DNA from: Alicyclobacillus mali NBRC 102425
GTDB lineage: Bacteria; Bacillota; Bacilli; Alicyclobacillales; Alicyclobacillaceae
Direction: 5' to 3'
Length of the DNA stretch: 64,000 bases
Assembly (NCBI RefSeq): GCF_001570745.1
Contig: NZ_BCSG01000001.1
Span: 124,001 to 188,000, forward strand
Both the position numbers and the translations under genes were made by a program. Shown in pieces: positions 24,606 to 34,658 of the stretch (its first letter is position 1; every line of letters starts with the position of its first letter). The notes beneath the pieces are model-generated. The model saw only the letters and a list, made by a program, of their open reading frames with translations. It ran no database searches and was not told where the DNA came from.

Positions 24606-24634
24606 TTGCGCGTGAATTCCGACTGTGGTATACA
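24606..24634 (+). promoter_or_regulatory. Promoter of the odhAB operon
   Basis: -35 TTGCGC (24606-24611), 17-base spacer, -10 TATACA (24629-24634). Leader of about 140 bases to odhA containing two mutually exclusive pairings of GCTTGGG (24704-24710) with TCCCAAG (24722-24728) or CCCAAGC (24734-24740). Confidence 0.5.
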
Positions 24635-24783
24635 TAGAAATCGGAAAAGGATAGGGTTTGTCCTACCCGTCTATTCATTCTCTGACACCAGGCCGGAATT
24701 CCTGCTTGGGATCCCCGGGTGTCCCAAGGCGCCCCCAAGCGGGTGCTCCGTCATGCCCAGTGCGCGTGGAAGAGGGGTTCACA

Positions 24784-27609
24784 ATGGCGAACGAACAACC
24801 TGGATCAGTGCAGACGTTCTGGCATCAGTTCTCAGGGCCGAACCTGGCCTATCTGCTCGAGCAGTATGAGCAGTATCTCGCGGATCCCAACGCCGTGCCG
24901 GAGGACGTGCGCGGTCTCTTCGCGCAATACGGAGATCCGGCTCAGGCGGTATCTGCTTCACCGATAGAGACACAACCGGTGTTCGGACCTCAGGTTTCCG
25001 CTCTGTCGCCTCGCACGCTGGAGGCAGCGGCGAAGGCTCACCAGCTTGCTCAAGCCATCCGCGCCAATGGCCATCTCGCGGCGGATACGGATCCGCTCTT
25101 TGCTCCCGAAGGCTCTCCCGAGTTGGAAACTTCGACGTACGGCCTCGTGGAAGCTGACCTCACCTCGCTGCCTGCCTCGGTGGTGGGGGGCCCCGTGGCG
25201 CAGACGGCGCCACACGCCCTTGCGGCCATCGAAGCCCTGCGGAAGGCGTACTGTGGCGATCTCGGCTTCGAGTTCGCTCATCTTTCGCGCCCCGAGGAGC
25301 GCGCGTGGTTCGAGGATCAGATTGAGAACCGCCGATTCCACCAGCCGCTCACGTTGGACGAGGCGAAGGCGCTTTATGAGCTGCTCGCGCGCGCCCAGCT
25401 GTTCGAGCGTTTCATGCACAAGCGGTTTGTCGGCCAGAAGCGATTCTCCGTGGAAGGCGTCGACGCCCTTGTTCCCATGGTGGATGCGCTTGCGAAGATG
25501 GCGGTGGATGCCGGTTTCGACCACGTGTTCATCGGCATGGCGCACCGCGGCCGACTGAACATCCTCGCGCACGTGCTCAAGAAGCCATACGAGCGCATTT
25601 TCTCCGAATTTCACGCAGGCAACGGCGTGGCTTCCGACGAGGAACTCGCCGAATACATGCTCGGCTGGGGCGGCGACGTGAAATATCACATGGGGTGGAC
25701 CCGCACCTTCGAGGCGCAGAGCGGCCGGAAGGCCCGGTACGTCCTGTCCAACAATCCGAGCCATCTCGAATTCGTCGATCCCGTCGTCGAAGGCATGACG
25801 CGCGCGGCGCAGGACGACCGCACGCGGCCCGGCCAGCCCATCCAGGACGTTCATAAGGCATTCCCCATCCTGGTACACGGCGACGCCGCGTTCACAGGCG
25901 AGGGCGTGGTGGCCGAGACGCTCAACTTTTCCAAGATCCCCGGCTATTACACGGGCGGAACGGTGCACATCATCGCGAACAACCACCTCGGCTTCACGGC
26001 TGACCCAGAGCAGGGCCGCTCGACGCGGTACGCCAGTGACATCGCCAAGGGGTATGATCTGCCTGTCGTCCACGTTTCGGCGGATCATCCTGAAGCTTGC
26101 CTGCGCGCCATCCGCCTTGCCTTCCTGTACCGGGAGGCGTTCCAGAAGGATATCGTGATCGATCTGGTCGGCTACCGCCGCTGGGGCCACAACGAATCGG
26201 ACGATCCCGCCATGACGCAACCCGTGATGTACGCGAAGATCGCCTCCCATCCGACCGTGATGGAGATCTATGCGAACGAGCTCGTCTCGCGAGGCGCGTT
26301 CACCGCGGCAGACCTGCAGAACGTGGATCAGGCCATCGACGAGGAACTGCTCCAGGCCTACAAGAAGTACCCAGAGATCCACACGTCTGCGGCCGTCACC
26401 GATTTCTCGGAGCCTACCGAGGACGCGGAACCCGCTTCCTTGGATGACCTGAAGGAGATCAACCGGGCCCTCCTGGAGACCCCGCCCGACTTCACCGTGT
26501 ATCCGAAGCTGAAGCGCATCCTGGAGCGGCGCAGGGACGCACTCGACGGAGGGGACATCGACTGGGCGCACGCCGAGGCCCTCGCGTTCGGAACCATCCT
26601 GCGATCCGGCACGCCCATCCGCATGTCCGGTCAGGACTCGGAACGCGGGACGTTCGGCCAGCGCCACCTGGTGCTCCACGACGCCAATACCAACGCCCGC
26701 TATGCGCCGCTTCAGCACCTGCCAGGTGCCAAGGCGAGCTTTGTGGTCTACAACAGCCCGCTCTCCGAGACGGCCGTGATCGGCTTCGAGTACGGCTATT
26801 CGGTCGAGGCGAAGGATGCGCTTGTGCTGTGGGAAGCGCAGTACGGCGACTTCGCGAACGTCGGTCAGCCGCTCTTCGACAATTTCATCGCGGCTGCGCG
26901 GTCGAAGTGGGGCGAGACCTCCGGGCTGGTACTGCTTTTGCCGCACGGGTTCGAGGGCCAGGCGCACGAGCACTCGAGTGGGCGCGTGGAGCGATTCCTG
27001 CAGCTCGCCGCCCGCAACAACATCGTCGTCGCGAACGTGACGACTTCCGCGCAGTATTTCCACCTGCTGCGGCGCCAAGCGGCTCGGCTCGCCAATCCGC
27101 GTCCGCTCGTCATCATGACGCCGAAGAGCCTGCTCCGGAATCCGCTCGCGGCCTCGAAGCCGGAAGATCTGACCAATGGCCGGTTCCAGCCGGTTTTGCA
27201 CTTCCCCAAGACAGGGGAGAGCGCGCAAGGGGTGCGCCGCCTGATTCTCTCGAGCGGGAAGGTGGGCGTCGATCTCGCCGCGGAGATGTCGAAGCGGGGC
27301 GAGGAGGCGTGCCAGCACGTCGCTGCGGCGCGTGTGGAGCAGCTGTATCCGTTCCCGGCGGATCGCCTGAAGGACGTGGTGGCCTCCTATCCCAATCTGC
27401 AAGAGGTGGTCTGGCTCCAGGAGGAGCCGGAGAATCAGGGGCCGTGGAACTTCATGCGGCCGAGGTTGCAGGAACTTCTTCCGGCGTCGGTGAAACTCCG
27501 TTATATCGGTCGTCCCGAGCAGGGATTTGTGGCGGAAGGATCGCCGGACGTGCACAATCGCGTGCAGGCTGAAATGTTGGCACAGGCGTTGGCAAACGAT
27601 ATCCACTAA
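24784..27609 (+). CDS. odhA: 2-Oxoglutarate dehydrogenase E1 component
   Basis: A 941-residue thiamine-diphosphate enzyme decarboxylating 2-oxoglutarate in the TCA cycle. Seen: the N-terminal [21 protein letters not shown] helix, [18 protein letters not shown] of the TPP fold, [18 protein letters not shown], the GHNESDDP pocket, the transketolase-like C-terminal half with FEYGYSVE, and [18 protein letters not shown]. Length fits the family. ATG 24784 follows GAAGAGGGG; an upstream open extension lacks any ribosome site. Followed 32 bases later by odhB. The E3 (lipoamide dehydrogenase) gene is not in the window. Confidence 0.96.
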   Translation: MANEQPGSVQTFWHQFSGPNLAYLLEQYEQYLADPNAVPEDVRGLFAQYGDPAQAVSASPIETQPVFGPQVSALSPRTLEAAAKAHQLAQAIRANGHLAADTDPLFAPEGSPELETSTYGLVEADLTSLPASVVGGPVAQTAPHALAAIEALRKAYCGDLGFEFAHLSRPEERAWFEDQIENRRFHQPLTLDEAKALYELLARAQLFERFMHKRFVGQKRFSVEGVDALVPMVDALAKMAVDAGFDHVFIGMAHRGRLNILAHVLKKPYERIFSEFHAGNGVASDEELAEYMLGWGGDVKYHMGWTRTFEAQSGRKARYVLSNNPSHLEFVDPVVEGMTRAAQDDRTRPGQPIQDVHKAFPILVHGDAAFTGEGVVAETLNFSKIPGYYTGGTVHIIANNHLGFTADPEQGRSTRYASDIAKGYDLPVVHVSADHPEACLRAIRLAFLYREAFQKDIVIDLVGYRRWGHNESDDPAMTQPVMYAKIASHPTVMEIYANELVSRGAFTAADLQNVDQAIDEELLQAYKKYPEIHTSAAVTDFSEPTEDAEPASLDDLKEINRALLETPPDFTVYPKLKRILERRRDALDGGDIDWAHAEALAFGTILRSGTPIRMSGQDSERGTFGQRHLVLHDANTNARYAPLQHLPGAKASFVVYNSPLSETAVIGFEYGYSVEAKDALVLWEAQYGDFANVGQPLFDNFIAAARSKWGETSGLVLLLPHGFEGQAHEHSSGRVERFLQLAARNNIVVANVTTSAQYFHLLRRQAARLANPRPLVIMTPKSLLRNPLAASKPEDLTNGRFQPVLHFPKTGESAQGVRRLILSSGKVGVDLAAEMSKRGEEACQHVAAARVEQLYPFPADRLKDVVASYPNLQEVVWLQEEPENQGPWNFMRPRLQELLPASVKLRYIGRPEQGFVAEGSPDVHNRVQAEMLAQALANDIH

Positions 27610-27641
27610 GGGCGCATGCCGAATACGGGGAGGAAGCCATC

Positions 27642-28898
27642 GTGGCAGAGGTCAAGGTTCCATCGCTAGGCGAGTCGATTGTGGAAGCGACGATTGGGCA
27701 GTGGCTCAAGCGCGAAGGGGATGCGGTTGAGTCCGGCGAGGCCATCGCGGAACTCGAGACGGACAAGGTCAACGTCGAGGTCATTGCGGAGGAGTCAGGC
27801 GTACTGACGCAGATCCTGAAGCAGGTCGGCGATACGGTCGCGATCGGCGATGTGATTGCCGTGATCGCGGAGGGCCAGGCGCCGGCCGCGTCGTCCGAAT
27901 CAGGATCGTCCACGCAGGCGGCGGAGCAGAAGCCGGCTGCGCCCAGCGCTCCTCAGGCGCAGGCGCAAGCGCCCGCGGCGCCTGCCGCGCCGCAGGGATC
28001 GGCACAGCAGGTATCGGTGCCGGGCGATCTCCTGGTGCGCCCGACGCCGTCCTTGCGGCGGGCCGCGGCCGCGCAAGGCATTGATCTACGCCAGGTGCAG
28101 GCGGGTGCGCTGGGTCTCGGCGCCCAACCCCAGGCTCCGGCAGCGCCTCAGTCGGGTGCCGCGCCGGCACCTCAGCCTGCGGCGCCTGCCGCTCAGCGAC
28201 CGGATGAGGAGCGGATCCGCATGTCCCGCAGGCGCGCGACCATCGCAAAGCGCCTCGTGGAGGTCCAGCACACCGCGGCCATGCTCACCACGTTCAACGA
28301 GGTGGACATGAGCCGGGTCATGGAGATCCGCAAGCGGCGCAAGGACGCCTTCCGGGAGAAGCACGGCGTGGGCCTCGGCTTCATGTCGTTCTTCACCAAG
28401 GCGGTCGTCGGCGCGCTGAAGCAGTTCCCGCTCCTGAACGCGGAAATTCAGGGCGAGGACATGATTGTGAAGCACCATTACGATATCGGCATCGCGGTGG
28501 CGACGGAGGGCGGCCTTGTCGTGCCGGTGGTCCGCAATGCGGATCGCCTGACGTTCGCCGAGATCGAGCAGCAAATTGCCGATCTCGCCGCGCGCGCTCG
28601 CGCGAACAAGCTGTCGCTTGAGGAACTGCAGGGTGGGACCTTCACCATCACGAACGGCGGCACGTTTGGCTCGCTGTTCTCGACGCCGATTCTGAACGCG
28701 CCCCAGGTTGGCATCCTTGGGATGCACAACATCGTGGAGCGCCCGGTGGCGGTGGATGGGCAGGTGGAGATCCGCCCGATGATGTACGTCGCGCTTTCGT
28801 ACGATCACCGCATTGTGGACGGCGCGGAGGCCGTGAGCTTTTTGGTGACCGTGAAGCGGCTGATCGAGGATCCGGAGTCCCTGTTGCTGGAAGGTTGA
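27642..28898 (+). CDS. odhB: Dihydrolipoyllysine-residue succinyltransferase (E2)
   Basis: A 418-residue E2 core of the 2-oxoglutarate dehydrogenase complex, passing succinyl from lipoate to CoA. Domain order: lipoyl domain 1-76 with [11 protein letters not shown] (lipoyl Lys42), a proline/alanine/glutamine-rich linker (about 85-125), peripheral E3-binding domain with [13 protein letters not shown], second Ala/Pro linker, and catalytic core from about 195 with [13 protein letters not shown] holding the active His near 389. GTG 27642 follows GGGGAGG. The very Ala/Pro/Gln-rich linkers are normal. Cotranscribed with odhA. Confidence 0.96.
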   Translation: MAEVKVPSLGESIVEATIGQWLKREGDAVESGEAIAELETDKVNVEVIAEESGVLTQILKQVGDTVAIGDVIAVIAEGQAPAASSESGSSTQAAEQKPAAPSAPQAQAQAPAAPAAPQGSAQQVSVPGDLLVRPTPSLRRAAAAQGIDLRQVQAGALGLGAQPQAPAAPQSGAAPAPQPAAPAAQRPDEERIRMSRRRATIAKRLVEVQHTAAMLTTFNEVDMSRVMEIRKRRKDAFREKHGVGLGFMSFFTKAVVGALKQFPLLNAEIQGEDMIVKHHYDIGIAVATEGGLVVPVVRNADRLTFAEIEQQIADLAARARANKLSLEELQGGTFTITNGGTFGSLFSTPILNAPQVGILGMHNIVERPVAVDGQVEIRPMMYVALSYDHRIVDGAEAVSFLVTVKRLIEDPESLLLEG

Positions 28899-28912
28899 CA
28901 TTCCGAACTGGA

Positions 28913-28946
28913 CGGCGGGGGCGGCACAGGCCGCGCCCCGCCGTTT
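28913..28946 (+). terminator. Probable terminator after odhB
   Basis: GGCGGGGGCGGC (28914-28925) pairs with GCCGCGCCCCGCC (28930-28942) with one bulge, followed by GTTTCTG. Strong stem, short T-tract. Confidence 0.5.
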
Positions 28947-28966
28947 CTGTGCCGTCCCTCTCATCG

Positions 28967-29002
28967 CGCGAATTCGCGATTCGCACGCCGATGTTTTATA
29001 CT
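28967..29002 (+). promoter_or_regulatory. mqo promoter region with a 12-base palindrome
   Basis: -10 TATACT is at 28997-29002. Where a -35 should lie there is the perfect palindrome CGCGAATTCGCG (28967-28978), overlapping a weak TTCGCG. A repressor or activator site is plausible. Confidence 0.4.
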
Positions 29003-29021
29003 CTAGAGGGGTTGTCGAAAT

Positions 29022-29119
29022 CCGTTGAACGGTGCGGAAACCGCTTGATTTCGGCACGCACGGGGTGCGGCGCCGAAGGCGGACAGTTTGTTTGGCGCGG
29101 CGCACGCCTGTGCGTCCGC
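29022..29119 (+). promoter_or_regulatory. Hairpin-rich mqo leader
   Basis: The 135-base leader can form successive stem-loops: CCG/CGG at 29022-29032, GCGG/CCGC at 29034-29044, TTCGGC-CGCAC/GTGCG-GCCGAA at 29050-29077, and GCGGCGCAC/GTGCG-CCGC at 29097-29119. No known riboswitch family recognised. Confidence 0.35.
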
Positions 29120-29142
29120 ATCTGCATAAGGATGGGATCGAC

Positions 29143-30636
29143 ATGGACGGAAAGACGAGATCGGATGTCGCTCTGATTGGCGGCGGCATCATGAGTGCCA
29201 CGCTTGGGACCTTGTTTCGGCAACTCGCGCCCGATTGGACCATCAGCGTGTTCGAACGCCTGGACGAGGTCGCGGTGGAAAGTTCGAACGAGTGGAACAA
29301 CGCGGGCACTGGCCATTCGGCCCTCTGTGAACTGAACTACACCGTGGAAAAGCCGGACGGGAGCATCGATATCTCGAAAGCCATTCAGGTGAACGAGCAG
29401 TTCCTGGTCTCTCGCCAATTTTGGTCGTTCCTCGTGCAACAGGGGATTATCGAGAATCCGCGGGATTTCATCGTGCCGGTCCCGCACATGAGCTTCGTTC
29501 AAGGTGAAACCAACGTCTCGTTTCTGAAAAAGCGTCACCAGCTCTTATCTCAGCATCCGTTGTTCCAGGGGATGGAGTACTCGGAGGATCCCGAGCGCCT
29601 GCGCGAGTGGATTCCGCTCATGATGCGGGACCGAAGGCTGGATCGCCCGATTGCGGCCACGTGGATCGGGGCCGGTACGGACGTCAACTTCGGCGCGCTC
29701 ACGCGCATGCTGTTCCAATATCTGCAGCGCGAAGGCGTGGACGTCCAGTGCGGTAAAGAGGTGCAGGATGTGAAGCGCACGCGCGACGGCATGTGGCAGT
29801 TGCGTGTTCGCGACGTGAAGACCGGCGCCACTTACGAGCACGTGTCGAGGTTCGTCTTCGTCGGAGCCGGGGGCTGGAGTCTACTGCTTCTGCAGAAATC
29901 GGGAATTGACGAGGGCAAGGGCATCGGCGGCTTCCCGGTGAGCGGGCTGTTCATGGTGTGTGAGAATCCGGAAATTGTGCGAGAGCACCGGGCGAAGGTG
30001 TACGGCAAGGCGCCCGTGGGTGCGCCCCCGATGTCGGTGCCGCACCTGGACTCCCGCGTCATCGGGGGACGGGAGTATGTTCTGTTCGGACCATTTGCAG
30101 GGTTCTCGCCGCGTTTCTTGAAGACGGGCTCCATGCTCGATCTGATCAAGTCCGTAAAAGTACACAACCTGTCGACATTGCTCGCTGCCGGCGCGAAAAA
30201 CGCCTCGCTGACGCTTTACCTCATCCGGCAACTCATGCTGACAAAAAAGCAGCGCATGGACGAGCTGCGCGAGTTCGTGCCCACCGCGCGCGATGAGGAC
30301 TGGCGGCTCGTCGTCGCGGGCCAGCGCGTCCAGGTCATTAAGCGGCAGCCTCGCGGCGAGCTTCAGTTCGGCACCGAGGTGGTGAGCGCCAAGGACGGAT
30401 CCATCGCCGCGCTGCTCGGCGCGTCGCCAGGCGCGTCGGTCGTGGTGTCCATCATGCTGGAGGTCATCCGCAAGTGTTTCCCGGACCGTCTGCCCGAGTG
30501 GGAACAGAAGATCCGCGAGATGATCCCGTCGTACGGCGTCACGCTGCGCGACAGGCCAGATCTGATGCGCTCCATCCAGGCCGAGACAGCCGAGGTGTTG
30601 GGCCTGCATCGCCTGGAGGCTCGGACGGACGCGTGA
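29143..30636 (+). CDS. mqo: Malate:quinone oxidoreductase
   Basis: A 497-residue FAD-dependent peripheral membrane enzyme oxidising malate to oxaloacetate and passing electrons to quinone. The N-terminal dinucleotide fold is [17 protein letters not shown] (about 8-24); [22 protein letters not shown] and the C-terminal [14 protein letters not shown] are family signatures. ATG 29143 follows AAGGATGGG; an upstream open extension is not conserved. Its presence gives an NAD-independent malate oxidation route beside malic enzyme. Single gene with its own leader; a 20-bp hairpin follows the stop. Confidence 0.95.
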   Translation: MDGKTRSDVALIGGGIMSATLGTLFRQLAPDWTISVFERLDEVAVESSNEWNNAGTGHSALCELNYTVEKPDGSIDISKAIQVNEQFLVSRQFWSFLVQQGIIENPRDFIVPVPHMSFVQGETNVSFLKKRHQLLSQHPLFQGMEYSEDPERLREWIPLMMRDRRLDRPIAATWIGAGTDVNFGALTRMLFQYLQREGVDVQCGKEVQDVKRTRDGMWQLRVRDVKTGATYEHVSRFVFVGAGGWSLLLLQKSGIDEGKGIGGFPVSGLFMVCENPEIVREHRAKVYGKAPVGAPPMSVPHLDSRVIGGREYVLFGPFAGFSPRFLKTGSMLDLIKSVKVHNLSTLLAAGAKNASLTLYLIRQLMLTKKQRMDELREFVPTARDEDWRLVVAGQRVQVIKRQPRGELQFGTEVVSAKDGSIAALLGASPGASVVVSIMLEVIRKCFPDRLPEWEQKIREMIPSYGVTLRDRPDLMRSIQAETAEVLGLHRLEARTDA

Positions 30637-30637
30637 C

Positions 30638-30684
30638 GGGATCGACAAGGACGCGCCGACATCAGGCGCGTCCTTGTCGATCCC
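30638..30684. repeat. Perfect 20-bp inverted repeat after mqo
   Basis: Starts one base after the mqo stop: 20 bases (30638-30657) are exactly repeated in inverse complement (30665-30684) around a seven-base loop. The stem is far longer than an ordinary terminator and lacks a following T-tract, so mRNA 3'-end stabilisation or a factor-dependent terminator is possible. Confidence 0.6.
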
Positions 30685-30700
30685 GGCGTCGTTTCGCTCG

Positions 30701-30729
30701 TTGTCTTGAAATTAGGCGTCTGTTACACT
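30701..30729 (+). promoter_or_regulatory. Promoter of the malic enzyme gene
   Basis: -35 TTGTCT (30701-30706), 17-base spacer, -10 TACACT (30724-30729); start codon at 30768. Confidence 0.45.
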
Positions 30730-30767
30730 AGGCGTATCCAGCCGAGACGGCGAAGAGGAGGTCGCGC

Positions 30768-32192
30768 ATGGAGTTTCAGCGGAGTGGCATCAGTCTGATT
30801 TATCGGCTCGAAATCGCCAATAAAGGCAACACGTTCGCGAAGGTGGCGAGTCTGGTCGGCAATGCTGGCGGCGACATCGCCGCGGTGGACGTGATTCGCG
30901 TGACGCAGGACGTGGTGGTGCGAGACGTGACCATCAACGTGGCGAATCGCGATCACGGGCGCCAGATCGCCGATTTGCTCGACGGCGAGCCGGGAATCCA
31001 CGTGGTGGCGGTCTCCGACCGGACCTTCCTGGTACACCTGGGCGGGAAATTGGAAGTGGCGCCAAAAATCCAGGTGAAAAACCGCGAAGACCTTTCGAGG
31101 GTCTACACGCCGCATGTGGCGCGCGTGTGCGAAGCGATTCACGAGGATCCGTCCAAGGCGTTCCAGCTGACCATCAAGCGCAACACGGTCGCGGTGGTTT
31201 CGGACGGCACGGCGGTCTTGGGCCTCGGGGACATCGGTCCGTACGCCGCCATGCCCGTGATGGAAGGCAAGGCGATGCTGTTCAAGCAGTTCGCTGGCGT
31301 GGACGCGTTCCCCATCTGCCTGGATACGAAGGACCCGGACGAGATCGTCGAGACGGTGAAGCGCATCGCGCCGGCGTTCGGTGGCATTAACCTGGAGGAT
31401 ATCTCGTCTCCGCGGTGCTTCTACATCGAGGAGCGGCTGAAGCAAGAGCTCGACATCCCGGTCTTCCACGACGATCAGCACGGGACGGCGGTCGTCATGC
31501 TGGCCGGCCTGATGAACGCGGCTAAGCTCATCGGGAAGAAGCTCGAGGACATGAAGGTCGTGATCGTCGGCATCGGCGCTGCGGGCGTGGCCTGCACCAA
31601 GATGCTTTTGTCCGCCGGGGTGAAGAACATCATTGGTGTCACCCTTGAGGGCATCCTGCACCGCGGCAAACAGTACGACAACGAAATTTGGAACTGGTAC
31701 AAGGAGCACACGAATCCGGACAACATCACAGGCACGCTCGACGACGCCATCGTGGGCGCGGACGTGTTCATCGGCGTGTCGGGTCCTGGCGTGCTGACGG
31801 TTGATCACATCAAGAAGATGGCGGCAGATCCGATTGTCTTCGCGATGGCGAATCCGACGCCGGAAATCGAGCCGGAGCTCGCGGCACCATATGTGCGCGT
31901 GCTTGCGACCGGCCGATCCGACTATCCCAACCAGATTAACAATCTCCTCTGCTTCCCAGGCATTTTCAAGGGTGCGCTCGCGGCGCGCGCGTCGACCATC
32001 AACGAGGAGATGAAGCTTGCGGCAGCGCAGGCCATCGCGTCCATCATCCGCGAGAACGAGTTGCGCGAGGACTACATTATTCCGTCTGTCTTTAACCAAG
32101 CGGTTGTTCAGCGTGTCGCGGACGCGGTCGCCGAGGCCGCTCGGCGCACGGGCGTCGCGCGGCGCGAAGTGATGCCGAAGGACAATTACTGA
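30768..32192 (+). CDS. ACT-domain-containing NAD(P)-dependent malic enzyme
   Basis: A 474-residue enzyme converting malate to pyruvate and CO2. Residues about 10-85 form an ACT domain (YRLEIANKGNTFAKVASLVG), a small-ligand sensor, followed by the malic domain with SDGTAVLGLGDIGP, metal-binding INLEDIS and FHDDQHGTAVV, and the NAD(P) domain with VIVGIGAAGVACTKML and FAMANPTPEI. The ACT fusion is typical of Firmicute short malic enzymes. ATG 30768 follows AAGAGGAGG. Together with mqo and ppc it completes a C4-acid node. Cofactor preference not readable with certainty. Confidence 0.93.
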   Translation: MEFQRSGISLIYRLEIANKGNTFAKVASLVGNAGGDIAAVDVIRVTQDVVVRDVTINVANRDHGRQIADLLDGEPGIHVVAVSDRTFLVHLGGKLEVAPKIQVKNREDLSRVYTPHVARVCEAIHEDPSKAFQLTIKRNTVAVVSDGTAVLGLGDIGPYAAMPVMEGKAMLFKQFAGVDAFPICLDTKDPDEIVETVKRIAPAFGGINLEDISSPRCFYIEERLKQELDIPVFHDDQHGTAVVMLAGLMNAAKLIGKKLEDMKVVIVGIGAAGVACTKMLLSAGVKNIIGVTLEGILHRGKQYDNEIWNWYKEHTNPDNITGTLDDAIVGADVFIGVSGPGVLTVDHIKKMAADPIVFAMANPTPEIEPELAAPYVRVLATGRSDYPNQINNLLCFPGIFKGALAARASTINEEMKLAAAQAIASIIRENELREDYIIPSVFNQAVVQRVADAVAEAARRTGVARREVMPKDNY

Positions 32193-32217
32193 TCAGGCTG
32201 TATCGAAGGGAATCCGG

Positions 32218-32255
32218 GCGGCGAGCGGGGCGATGTGCTCCGCTCGCCGCGTTTT
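32218..32255 (+). terminator. Terminator after the malic enzyme gene
   Basis: GCGGCGAGCGG (32218-32228) pairs perfectly with CCGCTCGCCGC (32240-32250), followed by GTTTTG. Confidence 0.65.
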
Positions 32256-32331
32256 GTGGCGTGTCTGCCGAAACCGATCCGTGTTAGAATCGATGAAAAA
32301 TGTTGACGGTCGACAGGGAGCCGAAATCGAC

Positions 32332-33399
32332 ATGGAGTTCCAAGCAGAGTTGGTGATGCGGTTCTTCGGGGCTGTGGCGAAGCCGTGTGAGTGGGTTCCG
32401 TGGACGCGGGCACTCCCGAATGCGCCTATCGGCGATTGGGTGGAGGGGCCCGAGGGCAGATGTTCTCTGCGCGTGCAGGACGGCCTCGGCGTCGACGTCA
32501 CGCCGCTCACGCTGGCCGAGCGGGCATTTTTGAGGTGGGCGTTATCCGCCGCGGCAGCGCCGGAGGAATTTGAGCCATTGGCGGCGCTTGGAACATGCTC
32601 GACAGAGGACTTGCTCCGAGCCGTGGTGGGTCGAGACGGTGGAGACCTAATTCGCAAGGCAGCAACTTCATTGGCGGTTCCCGTGTGTCCTGCCCATCTC
32701 GTGGCCATTGAGTGGTCGACGGGTGTTGGCGGTGAGGTGGAGCATCGCGAAAGCGCCGATATGGTGAAAAACGTAATGGAGGCGTACGTAGAGGTCGACG
32801 CGTGGCTGGTGTCCAGGCAACTCCCTCTGGCCGTCGCTTCCATCTCGCGAACCTCTCTGCGCCGAGCGTGGCTATCTCTTGGACACGAGGAGATGGACGT
32901 CCGCGGGCTGTCCGCTCTCTCGGGCCAGGTCGCGAGCGCGTTGCGCAGTGAGGCGATGATCGACGCCCGCGTGGCCGTGTCGGGCGTGATTCGAACGCCG
33001 CAGGAAGTAACGGCCGGTGTCGCCATGCTTGAGCTCGCGCGCCGCGAGGCGGCGCGGCGAAACGGGGATGCGGCGGTGTTTGGGGACGACCCTGTGCGAA
33101 TGGCTCTGCTATGGCTCGACGAGCCCGCGAGAGACGCCCTGCTGCGATCCGTCGCGGCCTTTTCCGAGGTCTCCGCGGAGGGTTGGCCGGAGGGTTGGGG
33201 GGAGATCGCCGAGGCCATGGTGCGTTCGAACCTGAACATCAGCGAAGCGGCGCGATCGCTTTACATGCATCGAAACACCTTGCTCGCGCGCATCGAGAAA
33301 CTGCGGGACGCCTCGGGGCTCGACGTGCGGCGAGGTGCCGACGCGCTTGCCCTGTTCGCGGCGGGGGCTTTGCTGCAAGGTCAATCTGCACCCGAATGA
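32332..33399 (+). CDS. PucR/CdaR-type transcriptional regulator
   Basis: A 355-residue cytosolic protein. The last 55 residues hold the PucR C-terminal helix-turn-helix: LNISEAARSLYMHRNTLLARIEKL in two overlapping helices, then SGLDVRRGADALAL. The N-terminal 300 residues are weakly conserved and carry no recognisable GAF, PAS or GGDEF motif by eye. ATG 32332 has AGGGAG 12 bases upstream; ATG 32293 is possible but lacks a ribosome site. PucR-type regulators respond to small metabolites such as purines, sugar acids or fructose; the ligand is unknown. Neighbours malic enzyme and an ABC ATPase, both carbon-related. Confidence 0.8.
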   Translation: MEFQAELVMRFFGAVAKPCEWVPWTRALPNAPIGDWVEGPEGRCSLRVQDGLGVDVTPLTLAERAFLRWALSAAAAPEEFEPLAALGTCSTEDLLRAVVGRDGGDLIRKAATSLAVPVCPAHLVAIEWSTGVGGEVEHRESADMVKNVMEAYVEVDAWLVSRQLPLAVASISRTSLRRAWLSLGHEEMDVRGLSALSGQVASALRSEAMIDARVAVSGVIRTPQEVTAGVAMLELARREAARRNGDAAVFGDDPVRMALLWLDEPARDALLRSVAAFSEVSAEGWPEGWGEIAEAMVRSNLNISEAARSLYMHRNTLLARIEKLRDASGLDVRRGADALALFAAGALLQGQSAPE

Positions 33400-33432
33400 G
33401 CGCCGGGTCTGTACAAGTTGCACATGGCCCTG

Positions 33433-33462
33433 TTGAAAGCGTTTTGCTACGCTCGGTATGAG
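33433..33462 (+). promoter_or_regulatory. Candidate promoter of the ABC ATPase-HPr unit
   Basis: -35 TTGAAA (33433-33438), 18-base spacer, -10 TATGAG (33457-33462), start codon at 33486. Confidence 0.4.
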
Positions 33463-33485
33463 CATTCTGACAGGGAGTTGATAGC

Positions 33486-34640
33486 GTGGCTCGCGTGCTG
33501 CTTGAGCACATCTACAAGACCTATCCCGGCCAGACAGAGCCGACGGTGAAGGACTTCAACCTCGACATTCAGGACAAGGAATTCACCGTGTTTGTCGGCC
33601 CCTCCGGTTGCGGCAAGACGACGACACTCCGCATGATCGCTGGACTCGAGGACATCACAGACGGAAACCTCTATATCGGCGATCGCCTCGTGAATGACGT
33701 TCCGCCCAAGGATCGGGATATCGCCATGGTGTTCCAAAACTACGCGCTCTATCCCCATATGACGGTGTATCAGAACATGGCGTTTGGCCTGAAGCTGCGC
33801 AAGGTGCCGAAGGCCGAGATCGACCGTCGTGTGCAGGAGGCTGCGAAGATCCTCGACATCGCGCACCTGCTCGATCGGAAGCCGAAGGCGCTCTCCGGTG
33901 GCCAGCGCCAGCGCGTGGCATTGGGGCGCGCGATTGTGCGTGAGCCGCAGGTGTTCTTGATGGATGAGCCGCTGTCGAACCTGGATGCGAAGCTGCGCGT
34001 ACAGATGCGCGCGGAGATCCGGAAGCTCCATCAGCGCTTGCAAACGACCGTCATTTACGTTACACATGATCAGACGGAAGCCATGACGATGGGCGATCGC
34101 ATTGTGGTCATGCGCGACGGGATCATTCAGCAGGCGGATACGCCGCAGGTCGTGTACTCGCAGCCCAAGAACATGTTCGTCGCGGGCTTCATCGGATCGC
34201 CTGCGATGAACTTCATTCGCGGCGAGATCGTGCAGGACGGCGATGCGTTCTACTTCCGCGCGCCTTCCATTTCCCTGCGCCTGCCCGAGGGCCGTTACAG
34301 TGTGCTGAAGGCGTCGGGAGCCATCGGCAAGCCGGTTGTTCTCGGCGTGAGGCCGGAAGACCTGCACGATGAGGAAGTCTTCATGACGACGTATCCCGAC
34401 TCCGTTCTGCAGATGCAGGTGGAAGTCGTGGAGCACATGGGCTCGGAGGTGTATCTGCACACGAGCATCGGATCCAACACGGTGGTCGCGCGCGTGAACC
34501 CGCGCCACGTCTACCAAGTCGGAAGCTCGGTCAAGTTGGCGATTGACTTGAACAAGATCCACATTTTCGACGCGGAGACGGAGGAGTCCATCGGCTTCGC
34601 CGCAGGTCCTGCGGGTGAACGTCAAGAAGCTTTGGTGTGA
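33486..34640 (+). CDS. msmX: MsmX/UgpC/MalK-type sugar ABC transporter ATP-binding protein
   Basis: A 384-residue ATPase: Walker A GPSGCGKTT (38-46), Q-loop MVFQNYALYPHMTVYQN (about 81-97), signature LSGGQ (136-140), Walker B FLMDEPLSNLD, H-loop TVIYVTHDQTEAMTMGDR, and the C-terminal regulatory (TOBE/OB) domain from about 235. Genes of this type energise several CUT1 carbohydrate importers, as MsmX does in Bacillus. There is no permease or binding-protein gene beside it, consistent with a shared ATPase. GTG 33486 follows AGGGAG. Followed after 18 bases by a Crh-like HPr gene. Confidence 0.92.
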   Translation: MARVLLEHIYKTYPGQTEPTVKDFNLDIQDKEFTVFVGPSGCGKTTTLRMIAGLEDITDGNLYIGDRLVNDVPPKDRDIAMVFQNYALYPHMTVYQNMAFGLKLRKVPKAEIDRRVQEAAKILDIAHLLDRKPKALSGGQRQRVALGRAIVREPQVFLMDEPLSNLDAKLRVQMRAEIRKLHQRLQTTVIYVTHDQTEAMTMGDRIVVMRDGIIQQADTPQVVYSQPKNMFVAGFIGSPAMNFIRGEIVQDGDAFYFRAPSISLRLPEGRYSVLKASGAIGKPVVLGVRPEDLHDEEVFMTTYPDSVLQMQVEVVEHMGSEVYLHTSIGSNTVVARVNPRHVYQVGSSVKLAIDLNKIHIFDAETEESIGFAAGPAGERQEALV

Positions 34641-34658
34641 AGTCGAGGTGTTGATGCC

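Noticed and set aside
24958-27606. Very long open frame on the minus strand opposite odhA
   Set aside because: No ribosome site, basic/Arg-His-rich composition without any domain, and it lies exactly opposite a strongly conserved gene; a codon-bias shadow of GC-rich coding sequence.
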